Shown: positions 18,547-30,480, counted from the stretch's first letter. The stretch is 64,000 nt of DNA from Flectonema sp. DT1601 (GCA_964019425.1 OZ025781.1:186001-250000), one strand, 5' to 3'. The notes: generated by a model not told the origin, from the sequence alone. Made by a program: numbers and translations.

Positions 18547-18874
18547 TTTATTTGAAGAACTGTTTAATAAAATACAGTAACAGTTCACAACATTCACAGA
18601 TGTGTATTAATTACTTCAGACATCCATCCAAATCGTACGAATATCTGTGTTGATGTCCTGGAAAAGAAAAGCATCAATCAATTTAGTGACTAACATTAAA
18701 AAACCAACACAGCCCAGCAGGTAGCTGTCGGGATAACGGAGTTAGTTGTTCAACGCCTGGGCTCCCTGTTGAGGGAAGTCATCCGGCAATCGAGTTGTTT
18801 ACTTGCATCCCATTGTTATCGAAACAAACGAAATTTATCTTTACGGTGTGAAGTCGCTTGAACAATATAAAAAA
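18547..18874 (-). promoter_or_regulatory. Leader block of gene 3 (type B)
   Basis: Shares the upstream block and the acceptor (AG at 18658-18659) with type A leaders. Between CAGATATTCGTAC and AAATAAAATG it carries a different ~100-base segment with two overlapping short upstream ORFs (ATGGATGTCTGA and ATGTCTGAAG...) and an AACAG just before the start. Such uORFs could lower translation relative to type A genes. Confidence 0.65.
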
Positions 18875-20385
18875 TATTTATAACAAAAAGAATCCAGCAA
18901 TGTTTTATTTACTTTCCCCCCCCACTCGTGGTATTTATAAGACTACCAAGTGTACGATGGGCAATGAGTTGAAAGTGTCCAATCCCAGGAGACGGTTCAA
19001 GAAGTTCTCAAAGAGGTTTAGTTTTGTTTTCCTGCTTGTGATGTCATTCTCAGATATCCATTTCATTTCCGTTGACAGCACCTTTTATAATTCACAAGAG
19101 AGGAACAAAAGAAAGAAGGCAAAAAAAATTTAAGAAAAAACACGAAAAACGAAAACAGTAACTGTTGTACGTAGAAAAAACGGCCTCAGAAAATATCGGA
19201 GAAGACGACAAGCTTTGACCTTCTTCAGGTACCCAAAAAATAATAGAGATCGTGTTTTCTGTATCTTTTTTCTTCTTTATGTATTTTATTTTTATTTATT
19301 TTACGAAGCCTAGGAGCAAAAAGCCAGGAAAAGCTCAACAGGGTAACAGTTATATGGCAACCAGCAACCGTGAGACTCTCATAGACTATAAGAGACGTAG
19401 AATAACCTGGAACAAATGACTACCTAAACCCACCGCCCGCGTGAGCAGACAGTTAGAGAAGGTTTCATGTTTCTTTTTATTTTGAGAGTTAACAAGAAAG
19501 TGTATTGCTGTTCTCTCTTTGAAATCTTAATACAGCCGCACTGAGAAAGATTCACAAGAGAACAGTTAGAATATGAGTTTTGTTATATTAGTCAGTATTA
19601 GCTATATTAGAGGAGAGTTATCACAAATAAATAATAATCAAAATTAAATAAATAATTCATTAGGACTACACTCCTTACCCATCCCTCTTTAGCGAAAGAG
19701 AGCAAGGAGGACACTGCGGTATCAGACCTGTCCTACTCATCGTGTTTGCCCTTCTCAGCAAATGGACTGAATATGAGTTTGTTATATTACTTTGTTAGTA
19801 ACAAAAAGACGTGTCGAATGATCTGAAGAGAGGGAGGATGGGAATCATTTATGTTATTGTATTATTCCTGCTGCGGTACTAACTGCGTTGTCCGTCAGAA
19901 TATAAAAAAAACGGTCAACAACTTGTTACTAAAAAAAGGATTTCCAGTAACTTTAATAAAAATTAAAAAATAACAAATTCAACGAATCACAAAAGAGGTA
20001 CAATATCCATACAACAGTTGCCAAACAAGTCAAAATTTTCAAACGACTAAACATAAGAAACGCTGATACCTGTTCGAAGATATCAGGGGAGGGGGTGACT
20101 CTGATGGCAACATTGATGGGAAACAAAAAGGTCGAATCACAAAAACTCGAAACACACAAATAGTTAGAATATGAGTTTATTATAAAAAAGTGAACTAAAT
20201 TAAAATATAATAGTTACTATTAATGGTTATCAGTCAAAAGAAGGGGATGAAACTTTGACAATGTAAAAACAGTATCAACTTTAGGTATTAAAGAAAACAA
20301 AATTAATATCAAAGTACTTGACTGAAAAATATTTGTAGTTATTAATCAAAGGGAGGGGAGAAAATATAATAGTTAGTTATCAAAA
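18875..20385. other. Spacer 3, left: R2, R4 part, R5, R6, R7
   Basis: R2 at 18944-19110, partial R4 at 19530-19640, R5 at 19662-19742, R6 at about 19872-19890 and R7 at 20030-20145 (full copy). It parallels 7159-8595 almost base for base, apart from a deletion of one R5 copy. No gene. Confidence 0.65.
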
Positions 20386-21249
20386 TACAGAACTGATGAC
20401 TACGAGGGGTCTGGGTAGCCCGCATCAATAAGGACCCAATCGCGAAGATTGTAGTTTCATAGTATCGGCTGGAAGTGATCAACTTCCAGCCTCCACCTTG
20501 CCCAGAGGCTAACAGGTTGTAAATTTTTATTCCATATGCAGCGTCTTTTATTTATAATACGACTATATGCCCCACATACCACGAAAGAAAATAGAAAACC
20601 CCGGAACAGTACCGAGTATCGTTCACCCCCAGTTGTCCAAAGCATTATAATTGTACTGTGGGCTTACCGAAAAGCTTTAGAAATGTACCACAAAAGATTT
20701 GGGCAGCACATAGCCATATCGCTCAGCAAGAAATGAAAACAAAAGAATCAAGTAAGATGACAGTCAGTTTATGGGTCATAACTGCGACGGACAAATGAAT
20801 TGAACGAAACATGCAGATCGAAAACCCGCAGATTTGTATTTTCTTTTAAACTATTAAGGAACAGAATCAAAAGGAATCTTAAATGAGACCACGCAGTCTT
20901 AACTGCTCCGGACCTCGACCAGAAATTGGAATTAAAAAAAAAAAAAAAGAAAATGAAAACAATAAAATCAGTACCAACTTTAGGTACTATCTTTAAAAGG
21001 GAAAAGACAAAAAATATATTTCGTAGTTGTTAATCAAAGAATAAAAAGGTACATTTAAAAAAAAAAAATAAATAAATAAAAAACGCAGAGAATTATCTTC
21101 AGCCGAAGGAGATGCAATTTAATTTTACAGAAAAAAAATTAAAGAAACAAACAACTTCTACAGCCTTCCCACCTTGATCCCACGCTTAACAAGAAAAAAA
21201 ATTTAAAAAAAAAAAAAATACGATAAAAAAACAAGCAAGTTAATAAATG
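20386..21249. other. Spacer 3, right: R8 and A-rich sequence
   Basis: R8 (20386-20640) as at 8596-8950, then sequence from 20853 that repeats 10018 onward. Runs of A at about 20934-20948, 21056-21068 and 21207-21219. No gene. Confidence 0.6.
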
Positions 21250-21880
21250 AATAGCTGCCCGAAATGACGATTAATTCTTGTTTGGTAACAGTCACGTCTT
21301 CTTTTGATTTGAACTATGCAGACCCGGTATCAGAGTTCAGCAAACAATACAACTCCAGACCTTATCAGCCGCATTGCTAACATCACACATCTGACTTCTT
21401 TTATACACTTTGAACTTAGTAAGAGTAAATGCAGTGGAATGAAACGTTAAATACTTCGAAAGTCGTTGGAGTCGAGGGAGGCTCCTGAGAGAATACATCT
21501 GCAACCGACAATCAAGAAGGCATCATTCTTACAAAGTCATCTCGTCATCCTTAGTTGAAGTGAGCGAAGCGTATTCTCAAGAGTTCTGTTTGATGTAAGG
21601 TGCATAAGATTCGATACCATAATAAACCATTAAGAGGATTAGCCCATAATATAGTTTGGCGGTGAACTCTCGTTGTGACTTAAAAGACGAAACTATCGAT
21701 ACCAATTAGTCGTGTAGAAGATCTCTGATAAAGTCAATTGAGATACACGAGGTTAGTTAATACTATCCACTGTGAAAGGAATGCACAACCTTGGTAGTCT
21801 ACATATCTTCTTATCGGAGAAGTGGCCACCAAAATCTAAGTATTCAGTCTTGTTTAAGGAGACACAGAAAGACAAAGTTT
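21250..21880 (-). mobile_element. LINE relic: RT palm, thumb and 3' tail
   Basis: The duplicate of the relic at 10440-10870, but retaining about 200 more bases. 21770-21880 gives SLNKTEYLDFGGHFSDKKI, the 'lN..KTe.l.f' segment that follows motif C in LINE reverse transcriptases; 21530-21680 is the thumb; 21262-21500 is the 3' tail. Several stops and deletions. The gene 2 copy has lost the palm part, so deletion happened after the duplication. Confidence 0.65.
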
Positions 21881-21952
21881 GAAAAGAAACAAAAAAAAAA
21901 AAAAGATAAAGCACTGTTGAGGACGTTCCCCGATCTGCAGGGAGGGAAGCAT

Positions 21953-24448
21953 TTATAGCCTTCCATCCTGCGGTACTAACGAAGCACTCCCGGCATTAAA
22001 AAAAGAAGCCTGAGTATGTTCCCCAAGTTCTTCATCTTTTTGCTCCTGAGATGCTTTTTCCTTTCTACAACAACACATGTAAACAATAACAACAGCAACT
22101 ATTACGACTACAACAGAAATGAACGAAATCAGAAGTGTATTGCGAAGCTTCACATCGCTGTCATCACTGCTTTTCGCAGGAGACGCCACAACGGTACCTG
22201 GCACCTTGTAAGTTCCAGCCTCAAATTCCACCCAATTAGTTGAAGCAGTCGAACTGAGTGCAGCAGTTTGCTGAAGCATCTGCAACTCTGTTGCAGCTGA
22301 GAATGGAGGCCAGAAAGGCAACACATGATCAGCATAAACAGGAAGAAATTCATCCGAAATAGATGTGCTCGGATCAGTGTAGAAAGCAGCTAAACTGAAT
22401 GTCAGCGCGGCGTTAGTTCTCGTGATTGGAGTCAGCGGCTTGTTTACGTTGTTCATAGCGGCGGTGGCCACCCAAGTTTTCCATTCGAAAAACGGTCCAT
22501 TTGTAGCAGAACTTACTCTGTGCTTTTCCCCAGAAACACCACCAGCAGAGACAATTGTTACGGCCTTGGCCTTTCTAAGGAGCTTCACAGTATGAGAACA
22601 AGAACTTCCACATCCTCCGAGTGATATAACTTTGATGGTTGCGAATCCCTTCGTAGGTTTATTGATTATCTCACTCGCTCCAAGGTTACACTGAGCAAAC
22701 CCAGCAGAGCCTATCAATGCAAATGGTGATTCAAAGAGAGAAACAATCTTTGGAAGCACAAACACTTCAGGTGATCCAGCAGCCCTGCTCTTCTTCGGAG
22801 CGTTGTTAAAGAGATCATTTAATTTATCGAATGCTTTCTCAAGGTTTGTACTACCCAAAAGTTCGTTGTATAAGTTTTCCCCGGTAGAAATACGCAACGC
22901 GTTGTAGTCTTCACCACCAACCGCAACTGCAACAGATTGTATCAAACTGATGTATCCCTTAGTGAAGTCAGTGAGGTGGTATTCAAAAGAACCCTTAGTG
23001 GAAGCAGCACTTGCAGGTGAGATACGGAAATCGCTACTCGTCCTCGATGCGTTCCTCAGTCCTGCAGGGTATTGGAGCTTCGGAGTCAAGTACTCAATCG
23101 CCGTAGAATACAGTAGCTGAAGTCCACCACCGTTACCACGGACGTCCAAAATCAATTCTGTGATTCTCGGGGAAAACGCAATCGCATAATCACTGCAAGC
23201 CTCAATAACTTTTAAAAACCTAAGTAAGACTTTTGCCTCATCACAACCCTGTAAGTTGGTAGTATTAGGGGAAAAGCTTCCGATGTACAAGTACATTACT
23301 GGCTTTGCGTTGGTTTCGAATGAGCTGCACACAATATTCGGTTCATTGGTATTTTGTGGATATTGAGCAACTATCTTACCCTGATTCCAGAGATCTGAAG
23401 AAGCAAGCTGCTGAACTGATCTTTTGGACACCCGTTCCTGTTCCTTCTTTGCAGATGCAGCCTTGTCAGCCTTGTCAGCGTTGTGAAGATCTCTCGCAAT
23501 GTCTGAAAGTGGATTAGGAAGAAGGTTTGGTCCGGAGTTCACTTCAGGACTTTTATGAATACCTGCCCTCTGATCAGCGATAGGAGGAATTGGTTTATAT
23601 GCCTCTCTGTTCTGCCTGATGTGAGTAATGTCGTTAGGGGTCACTGGTGCTTCCTGTGCCTGAGCACCTCTCGCAGTCGCTGCTGGACGGTTACCAGCAA
23701 CTATGACAGCGGTTGTTAACTGTGGTTCTGCTCTTCCAGAGTAGATTGGAAGGGTGTGAGACGTACCAGCAACAGTTATTTGCATTGTGGTGGCCTGGTA
23801 TCCAGATGAGGTTGAAGATATACCTGCAGCGTTAGGGTTGTTTAGGTATTCATTAAGGTCTGCGCCATTAGACTTCGAAGTGCCGTTGTCACCAAGCAAC
23901 TTTGCTAAAGAGGCCACTGCTGGCTGTCCGTTGATTGCAGTTACGACGTTTCCAACCTGAACACTGCTCCACGTCTGTCCCTGAGAATAGGCAGCGAAAA
24001 GGGCATGGCGTTCCCTGATGAAAATAACTTGCTGTCCGTTATCCATTCTGGTTCCGAATACAAAAGGAATAGATAAAGTAGAGTGATATCCCGATGGCAG
24101 AGTGTAAGAAGTATGCCCGTCTTGTAACTTTAAGAAGAGTTGAGCCATTGAAGCTTGAAATTGGAAATCACTATTCCACTGTTGAGTAGAGAACTGTTGA
24201 AGAGAACCCTTCAAGTTAACCTTTCCAATCACAGATGGGTCTGTTGATAGAGCGATGTCAGTTCCATGGTAAAACTCAACCATCTCAAGCGCTGCTTTTG
24301 TCGCTTCCGTCACAGTTGCTTGATCCACCGGAACAGTGTTGTAACAGTCAAAGATTTCACTAGCTCTGTAGTAGTAATAATCATCTATCAGCCGCCCCTG
24401 CAAATTACATTGCGACACCGCCAGCAGGTTTATCATTGAGAGTAACAT
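21953..24448 (-). CDS. Gene 4: membrane-anchored S41/CPAF-like serine peptidase
   Basis: 831 residues. Cassettes: TLPSGYHSTL, GTR, IRERHALF, GNVV. A two-residue insertion (SVAVAVGGEDY against SVAVGGENY) moves the nucleophile to Ser615 in GGCGSSCSH. FESPFALIGSAGFAQC resembles gene 2, as does the tail EKASQEQKDEELGEHTQ ending ASLVPQDGRL, but the stalk is short (VVASPAKSS), so the long stalk of gene 2 was gained or lost after duplication. TM ~770-791. In-frame ATGs upstream at 24487 (MNPQ) and 24589 (MLVTKL) could extend the N-terminus. Confidence 0.88.
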   Translation of the reverse strand: MLLSMINLLAVSQCNLQGRLIDDYYYYRASEIFDCYNTVPVDQATVTEATKAALEMVEFYHGTDIALSTDPSVIGKVNLKGSLQQFSTQQWNSDFQFQASMAQLFLKLQDGHTSYTLPSGYHSTLSIPFVFGTRMDNGQQVIFIRERHALFAAYSQGQTWSSVQVGNVVTAINGQPAVASLAKLLGDNGTSKSNGADLNEYLNNPNAAGISSTSSGYQATTMQITVAGTSHTLPIYSGRAEPQLTTAVIVAGNRPAATARGAQAQEAPVTPNDITHIRQNREAYKPIPPIADQRAGIHKSPEVNSGPNLLPNPLSDIARDLHNADKADKAASAKKEQERVSKRSVQQLASSDLWNQGKIVAQYPQNTNEPNIVCSSFETNAKPVMYLYIGSFSPNTTNLQGCDEAKVLLRFLKVIEACSDYAIAFSPRITELILDVRGNGGGLQLLYSTAIEYLTPKLQYPAGLRNASRTSSDFRISPASAASTKGSFEYHLTDFTKGYISLIQSVAVAVGGEDYNALRISTGENLYNELLGSTNLEKAFDKLNDLFNNAPKKSRAAGSPEVFVLPKIVSLFESPFALIGSAGFAQCNLGASEIINKPTKGFATIKVISLGGCGSSCSHTVKLLRKAKAVTIVSAGGVSGEKHRVSSATNGPFFEWKTWVATAAMNNVNKPLTPITRTNAALTFSLAAFYTDPSTSISDEFLPVYADHVLPFWPPFSAATELQMLQQTAALSSTASTNWVEFEAGTYKVPGTVVASPAKSSDDSDVKLRNTLLISFISVVVVIVAVVIVYMCCCRKEKASQEQKDEELGEHTQASFFNAGSASLVPQDGRL

Positions 24449-24764
24449 TTTATTTAGAAAACTGATGATGAGAAGTTGTGGATTCATCGTATTGACTGGA
24501 TGGGTAACTATTTGTGGTATCGACTTAGTACGAATATCTGTGTTGATGTCCTGGAAAAGAAAAGTATCAATCAATTTAGTGACTAACATTAAAAAACCAA
24601 CACAGCCCAGCAGGTAGCTGTCGGGATAACGGAGTTAGTTGTTCAACGCCTGGGCTCCCTGTTGAGGGTCGTCATCCGGCAATCGAATTGTTTACTTGCA
24701 TCCCATTGTTATCGAAACAAACGAAATTTATCTTTACGGTGTGAAGTCGCTTGAACAATATAAA
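24449..24764 (-). promoter_or_regulatory. Leader block of gene 4 (type A)
   Basis: Same layout as the gene 2 leader, including MNPQLLIISFLNK before the conserved Met and the acceptor CTTTTCTTTTCCAG near 24552. The flanking sequence to 25200 is also nearly identical to that of gene 2. Confidence 0.65.
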
Positions 24765-27203
24765 GAATGGGGGAAGACGACAAATTTTAATCAAAAAAAG
24801 AAGAGGGATTTTATTTTCTTCGTATCTTTTTTCTTTATTCCCTTCGCAGTGCAATTAATACGACGACTACTTGTACGATGGGCAATCGTGTCCAATCCCA
24901 GGCGATTGTTCAAAAAGTTTTCACGGCAATTCAGTACTGGTTCCCTGCTTGTGATGTCATTCTCAGACATCTATTTCTTTTCTGTTGACGGTTCCCTTAA
25001 GAGAGGAGCAAAAGAAAGAAAGCAAAAAAAGTTTCAGAAAAACACGAAAATGAAAACAAAAACTGTTGTACGGTTCCCAAAGTTGCCGATAGCAGCAGCT
25101 TTTCATGTCTTTTTTCCCCTCCTCTGCCCTCAATTCTTGTTGATTTGTGTTCCACCAACTGCTGACTACCTCACAGTAGCAAGTGCAAAGCTAATAAAAT
25201 TATAGCAATAAAGGACAGACAGAGAGTAACCTCCCATCTAACCGTTGTTCTATACGCAAGTTAATGGTCTAGAATAGTAGAGAAACTAAATGAGAGTTTT
25301 AAGGAATGAATTCGTGGAAGAGATGTCACCAAGGATGTGGAAACGTTTGTCGAGTTACGTTTTCTGTCTTAAATTCTCAGTTAGTGCGACTCTTATTCTT
25401 TTTCTTTTTTTTTCTTGTTTTTCGTTCTTTTTTTTTTCCCCTACGAGAAATCATAAGGGAAGCGGAGATTCACAAAAACCATTCAGATTAGTATATTTCA
25501 TTGAAGGCAGCTCATCATCATCTTAAGGTTAAAATAAATCATGACCATAAGAAATATCGGCTTTCAATCTGAATAGTTTCTTCTCCGACTATGTCAAAAA
25601 TAATGTTCCTAAAGAAAGGATTTCATGTGCCCAACCATCATTGACAATATTTTCCCCCTTTTTTTTTTTCTATTCAGATTCAAGACAAGTTCTCTGGTTT
25701 TTTTGGTAAATAAATTTCTTACAAAAAAAATAATAATAATAATAATAATAAAACTTTGTCATTTCTTGTTTATTTCTTACAGTACTATGGTAAATTTGTG
25801 TACATGTCGTTGGATAGGACACCTGTGTTAATACACATTCTTTCGCTTTTAAAAAATCTCATCGCGACCTGAAAAGCGTTAAAGATCAAAGTGGAAGCGA
25901 GCAACCCGCTGACAGAATGAATGTTTCCAGTCGCTGACATAACCAGAGATATCACAAACAACAGCTCGTTAATTACACGACGGCTGCACTGAGAAAGATT
26001 CACAAGAGAACAGTTAGGATATGAGTTTTGTTATATTAGTCAGTACTAGCTATATTAGCGGAAAGTGATCTGAGGAGAGGTGATTTATGTTATTTGTGTT
26101 TTTGTCTTCGTTTTAAATTGGTTAGTTAGTGTCTCCGAATGACGGAGAAAGTTTGTTCTTTATTTTTAATTGTTTTTTTCTTTTTAAGTCCAGGGAGATA
26201 AAAGGTTCGAAGAAGCCCATGGGGGATAACAGGAGTTCGTTACCACAACCTACAAGCGAGAAGAGACGTTATTTTAATCAACCGCATGACTAGTAAGAGA
26301 CGGCTGATAACGCCTATCATTAAGGCACAAGTTAAAAAATAGTTTCTCCTTTTAAAATGTCTCATTCAGTTCATCGCGACTTGAAAAGCATCGAAGATCA
26401 AAGTGGAAGCGAGCAACCCGCCGACAGAATGAAAGCTTCCAGTCGCTGACATAACCAGAGATATCATAAACAACAGCTCGTTAATTATTATTAAGAAATA
26501 TTTTCATACGAAAACAGTTAGAATATGAGTTTTGTTATATTAATCAGTATTAGCTATATTAGCGAGGAGAGGACTACACTCCTTACCCATCCCTCTTCAG
26601 TGAAAGAGAGCAAGGAGGACACTGCGGTATCAGACCTGTCCTACTCATCGTTGGACTGAATATGAGTTTGTTATATTAATTGTTATTAGTAAATAAAGAC
26701 GTAATCGAGTAATCTGAAGAGAGGGATGTTTTTTTCTTGCCGCGGTACTTACGCAGGATCCACGTCAGATAAAGAAGAATACACAACACTGGTGTAAAAT
26801 AAAATGATTCCCAGCATTCCAATATAATCCACAGAGGTGGTTACATGTGATGAATTGATATATTAATTTTTACGAATTAAAAAAAAATATAAAACGAAAT
26901 TAAACAACTGACTTTCCTGCACCACAAAAGTCCATACAACAGTTGCCAAACAAGTCATAGAATTTTCAAACGAATGAACTCAAGAAACGCTGATACCTGT
27001 TCGAAGATATCAGGGGAGGGGTGACTCTGATGGCAACATTGATGGGAAACAAAAGGTACTAACAACAAAAACACGCAGATTTCTATTCTTAGTTAGTTAG
27101 CAGCTATTCTTGAATTCTTCTAGCTTTCACTCCCAGTATGAACAAAAGGGGATTACTGTTTGAGCACATGTTTTAATAACATTCTCAATGAAACACAATA
27201 ATA
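24765..27203. other. Spacer 4: copy of spacer 2
   Basis: R2 24868-25020, R3 25195-25375, a pyrimidine tract about 25395-25440, (AAT)n at about 25729-25750, R4 25850-26055 and 26365-26560, R5 26570-26650, R6 about 26737-26755, R7 26960-27060. An extra ~200 bases at 25600-25840 with a poly-T and the AAT microsatellite are absent from spacer 2. No gene beyond short frames. Confidence 0.65.
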
Positions 27204-29657
27204 TTAGACAGTTCTGTCGGGACGATCTTCAAGTTCTTCGTCTTCTTGTTCCTGAGATGATGATTTCCTACAACAACACATGTAAACAATAACAATAACA
27301 ACTATTACGAATACGGCAGAAAATATCGAAATCAGAAGTGTATTGCGAAGCTTCACATCGCTGTCATCGCTGCTTTTCGCAGGTGCCGTAGTAGCAGACC
27401 CCACAACGGTACCTGGCACCTTGTAAGTTCCAGCCTCAAATTCCACCCAATTAGTTGAAGCAGTCGAACTGAGTGCAGCAGTTTGCTGAAGTATCTGCAA
27501 CTCTGTTGCAGCTGAGAATGGAGGCCAGAAAGGCAACACATGATCAGCATAAACAGGAAGAAATTCATCCGAAAGAGACGTGCTCGGATCAGTGTAGAAA
27601 GCAGCTAAACTGAATGAAAGCGCGGCGTTAGTTCTCGTGATCGGAGTCAGTGGCTTGTTTACGTTGTTCTCAGCGGCGGTAGCAACCCAAGATTTCCACT
27701 CTACAAATGGTCCATTTGTAGCAGAACTTACTCTGTGCTTTTCTCCAGAAACACCACCAGCAGTGACAATTGTTACGGCCTTGGCTTTACTAAGAAGCTT
27801 TATAGCATGAGAACAAGAACTACCACATGCTCCGAGTGATATAACTTTGATGGTTGCGAATCCCTTCGTAGGTTTGGTAATTATCTCATTCGCTGCAAAG
27901 TTACACTGAGCGCCCAGCGTAGAGTCTTTCAATGTAAATAGTGATTCATAGAGAGAAACGACCATTGGAACCACATACACCGCAGGTGATCCAGCAGCCC
28001 TGCTCTTCTTCGGAGCGTTGTTAAAGAGATCATTTAATTTAGCCTTCGCCTGCTGCGCGTTTGTACTGGCCAAAGGTTCGTTGTATAAGTTTTCACCAGT
28101 AGAAATACGCAACGCGTTGTAGTTTTCACCACTTACCACAATAGACTGCATCATATTAATGTATCCCTTAGTGAAGTCAGTGAGGTGGAATTGCAAAGCA
28201 CCCTTAGTAGCAGCAGCACTTGCAGGTGAGATACGGAATTCACTATTTGTTTTCGAGACTTCTCTGAAGCCTGCAGGGAATTGGAGTTTCGGAGTGAAGT
28301 AGTCAATCGCCGTAGAATACAGTAGCTGAAGTCCACCACCGTTACCACGGAAGTCCAGGATCAATTCTGTGATTCTCGGGGAAAACGCAATTGCATAATC
28401 ATTGCAAGCCTCAATAACTTTTAAAAACCTGAAGAAGACTTTATTTTCATCACAACCCTGTAAGTTAGTAATGTTAACTTCAAAGGTTCCGATGTACAAG
28501 TACATTACTGGCTTTGCGTTGGTTTCGAAAGAGCTGCACACAATATTCGGTTCATTGGTATTTTGTGGATATTGAGCAACTATCTTACCCTGATTCCAGA
28601 GATCTGAAGAAGCAAGCTGCTGAACTGATCTTTTGGACACGCGTTCCTGTTCCTTCTTTGCAGATGCAGCCTTGTCAGCCTTGTCAGCGTTGTGAAGATC
28701 TCTCGCAATGTCTGAAAGTGGATTAGGAGGAAGGTTAGGTCCGGAGTTCACTTCAGGACTTTTATGAATACCTGCCCTCTGATCAGCGATAGGAGGAATT
28801 GGTTTGTATGCCTCTCTGTTCTGCCTGATGTGAGTAATGTCGTTAGGGGTCACTGGTGCTTCCTGTACCTGAGCACCTCTCGCAGTCGCTGCTGGACGGT
28901 TACCAGCAACTATGACAGCGGTTGTTAACTGTGGTTCTGCTCTTCCAGAGTAGATTGGAAGGGTGTGAGACGTACCAGCAACAGTTATTTGCATTGTGGT
29001 GGCCTGGTATCCAGATGAGGTTGAAGATATACTTCCAGCATCTGAGTTCATTAAATATTCATTAAGGTCAGCACCATTAGACTTCGAAGTGCCGTTGTCA
29101 CCAAGCAACTTTGATAAAGAGGCCACTGCTGGCTGTCCGTTGATTGCAGTTACGACGTTGCCAACCTGAACACTGCTCCACGTCTGTCCCTGAGAATAGG
29201 CAGCGAAAAGGGCAAGGCGTTCCCTGATAAAAATAACTTGCTGTCCATTATCCATTCTGGTTCCGAATACAAAAGGAATAGATAAAGTAGAGTGATATCC
29301 CGATGGTGGAGTGTAAGAAGTATGCCCGTCTTGTAACTTTAAGAAGAGTTGAGCCATTGAAGCTTGAAATTGGAAATCACTATTCCACTGTTGAGTAGAG
29401 AACTGTTGAAGAGAACCCTTCAAGTTAACCTTTCCAATCACAGATGGGTCTGTTGATAGAGCGATGTCAGTTCCTTGATAGAACTCAACCATCTCAAGCG
29501 CTGCTTTTGTCGCTTCCGTCACAGTTGCTTGATCCACCGGAACAGTGTTGTAACAGTCAAAGATTTCACTAGCTCTGTAGTAGTAAAAGTTATCTATCAG
29601 CCGCCCCTGCAAATTACATTGCGACACCGCCAGCAGGTTTATCATTGAGAGTAACAT
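27204..29657 (-). CDS. Gene 5: membrane-anchored S41/CPAF-like serine peptidase, duplicate of gene 3
   Basis: 817 residues, the same length as gene 3 and with the same distinctive middle (LYESLFTLKDSTLGAQC) and tail (EDRPDRTV). Differences include TPPSGYHSTL for TLPSG, GNVV for GDVV, LSKLLG for LAKLLG, SPAVYVVP for SPEVYVVP and FFRFLK for FFGFLK. Its leader is type A although gene 3 has type B, so 5' ends have been exchanged since the duplication. His112, DFRGNGGG and Ser613 (CGSSC) are present; TM ~772-793. Confidence 0.88.
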   Translation of the reverse strand: MLLSMINLLAVSQCNLQGRLIDNFYYYRASEIFDCYNTVPVDQATVTEATKAALEMVEFYQGTDIALSTDPSVIGKVNLKGSLQQFSTQQWNSDFQFQASMAQLFLKLQDGHTSYTPPSGYHSTLSIPFVFGTRMDNGQQVIFIRERLALFAAYSQGQTWSSVQVGNVVTAINGQPAVASLSKLLGDNGTSKSNGADLNEYLMNSDAGSISSTSSGYQATTMQITVAGTSHTLPIYSGRAEPQLTTAVIVAGNRPAATARGAQVQEAPVTPNDITHIRQNREAYKPIPPIADQRAGIHKSPEVNSGPNLPPNPLSDIARDLHNADKADKAASAKKEQERVSKRSVQQLASSDLWNQGKIVAQYPQNTNEPNIVCSSFETNAKPVMYLYIGTFEVNITNLQGCDENKVFFRFLKVIEACNDYAIAFSPRITELILDFRGNGGGLQLLYSTAIDYFTPKLQFPAGFREVSKTNSEFRISPASAAATKGALQFHLTDFTKGYINMMQSIVVSGENYNALRISTGENLYNEPLASTNAQQAKAKLNDLFNNAPKKSRAAGSPAVYVVPMVVSLYESLFTLKDSTLGAQCNFAANEIITKPTKGFATIKVISLGACGSSCSHAIKLLSKAKAVTIVTAGGVSGEKHRVSSATNGPFVEWKSWVATAAENNVNKPLTPITRTNAALSFSLAAFYTDPSTSLSDEFLPVYADHVLPFWPPFSAATELQILQQTAALSSTASTNWVEFEAGTYKVPGTVVGSATTAPAKSSDDSDVKLRNTLLISIFSAVFVIVVIVIVYMCCCRKSSSQEQEDEELEDRPDRTV

Positions 29658-29880
29658 TTTATTTAGAAAACTGATGATGAGAAGTTGTGGATTCATCGTA
29701 TTGACTGGATGGGTAACTATTTGTGGTATCGACTTAGTACGAATATCTGTGTTGATGTCCTGGAAAAGAAAAGCATCATCAATTTAGTGACTAACATTAA
29801 AAATCCAACACAGCCCAGCAGGTAGCTGTCGGGATAACGGGGTTAGTTGTTCAACGCCTGGGCTCCCTGTTGAGGGAGGA
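29658..29880 (-). promoter_or_regulatory. Leader block of gene 5 (type A, shortened)
   Basis: Type A start region and acceptor are present, but homology ends at about 29878, before the distal part that other leaders carry. What follows (29881-30050) instead matches sequence downstream of solo leader 2 (58690-58860). Confidence 0.6.
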
Positions 29881-30480
29881 AAGACAAGAAGAAGATTACA
29901 GTAATGTTTATTTTATTTTTTTCAAATATTATTGACATAAAGGGATTCTTCTTGTCTAGTCAGTTTCAGAGAAGACGATGACAGGATACTCAACAGAATT
30001 ATTCTATTCGTCGAAAGACCCTTTGAAAATATATATTTCCCAGAATGAATTAATATGAACAATAAAATAAAATAAGATGTTTAATACAATAAACCGAAGA
30101 GAGCAGATGGAAGTAACTTATATTTTCTTGCCGCGGTACTAAAAACAGCAACCTCGTCAGAGAGAGGGAAAAAAAAAAAAAAAAAGAACATAACAGCTTT
30201 TCACCAAAATAATTTTTTTTTTTTTTTTTGGCAAAATACAAACTGATGACTACGAGGGGTCTGGGTAGCCCGCATCAGTAAGGACCCAATCGCGAAGATT
30301 GTAGTTTCATAGTATCGGCTGGAAGTGATCGTAAAATAAATAATTTCAAGTAATCTATAGAAGTGGTTACAGAACAGATGAATGAAAATATTAATTTTGA
30401 CGATTTAAGAAATAAAAAAGGAAAATCAACAACTGACTTTCCTGCACCACAAAAGAACACAATATCCACACAACAGTTGC
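29881..30480. other. Spacer 5, left
   Basis: 29881-30050 matches 58690-58860; R6 remnant at about 30130-30150; A/T runs at 30170-30230; partial R8 at 30237-30330; AT-rich to 30480. No gene. Confidence 0.55.
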
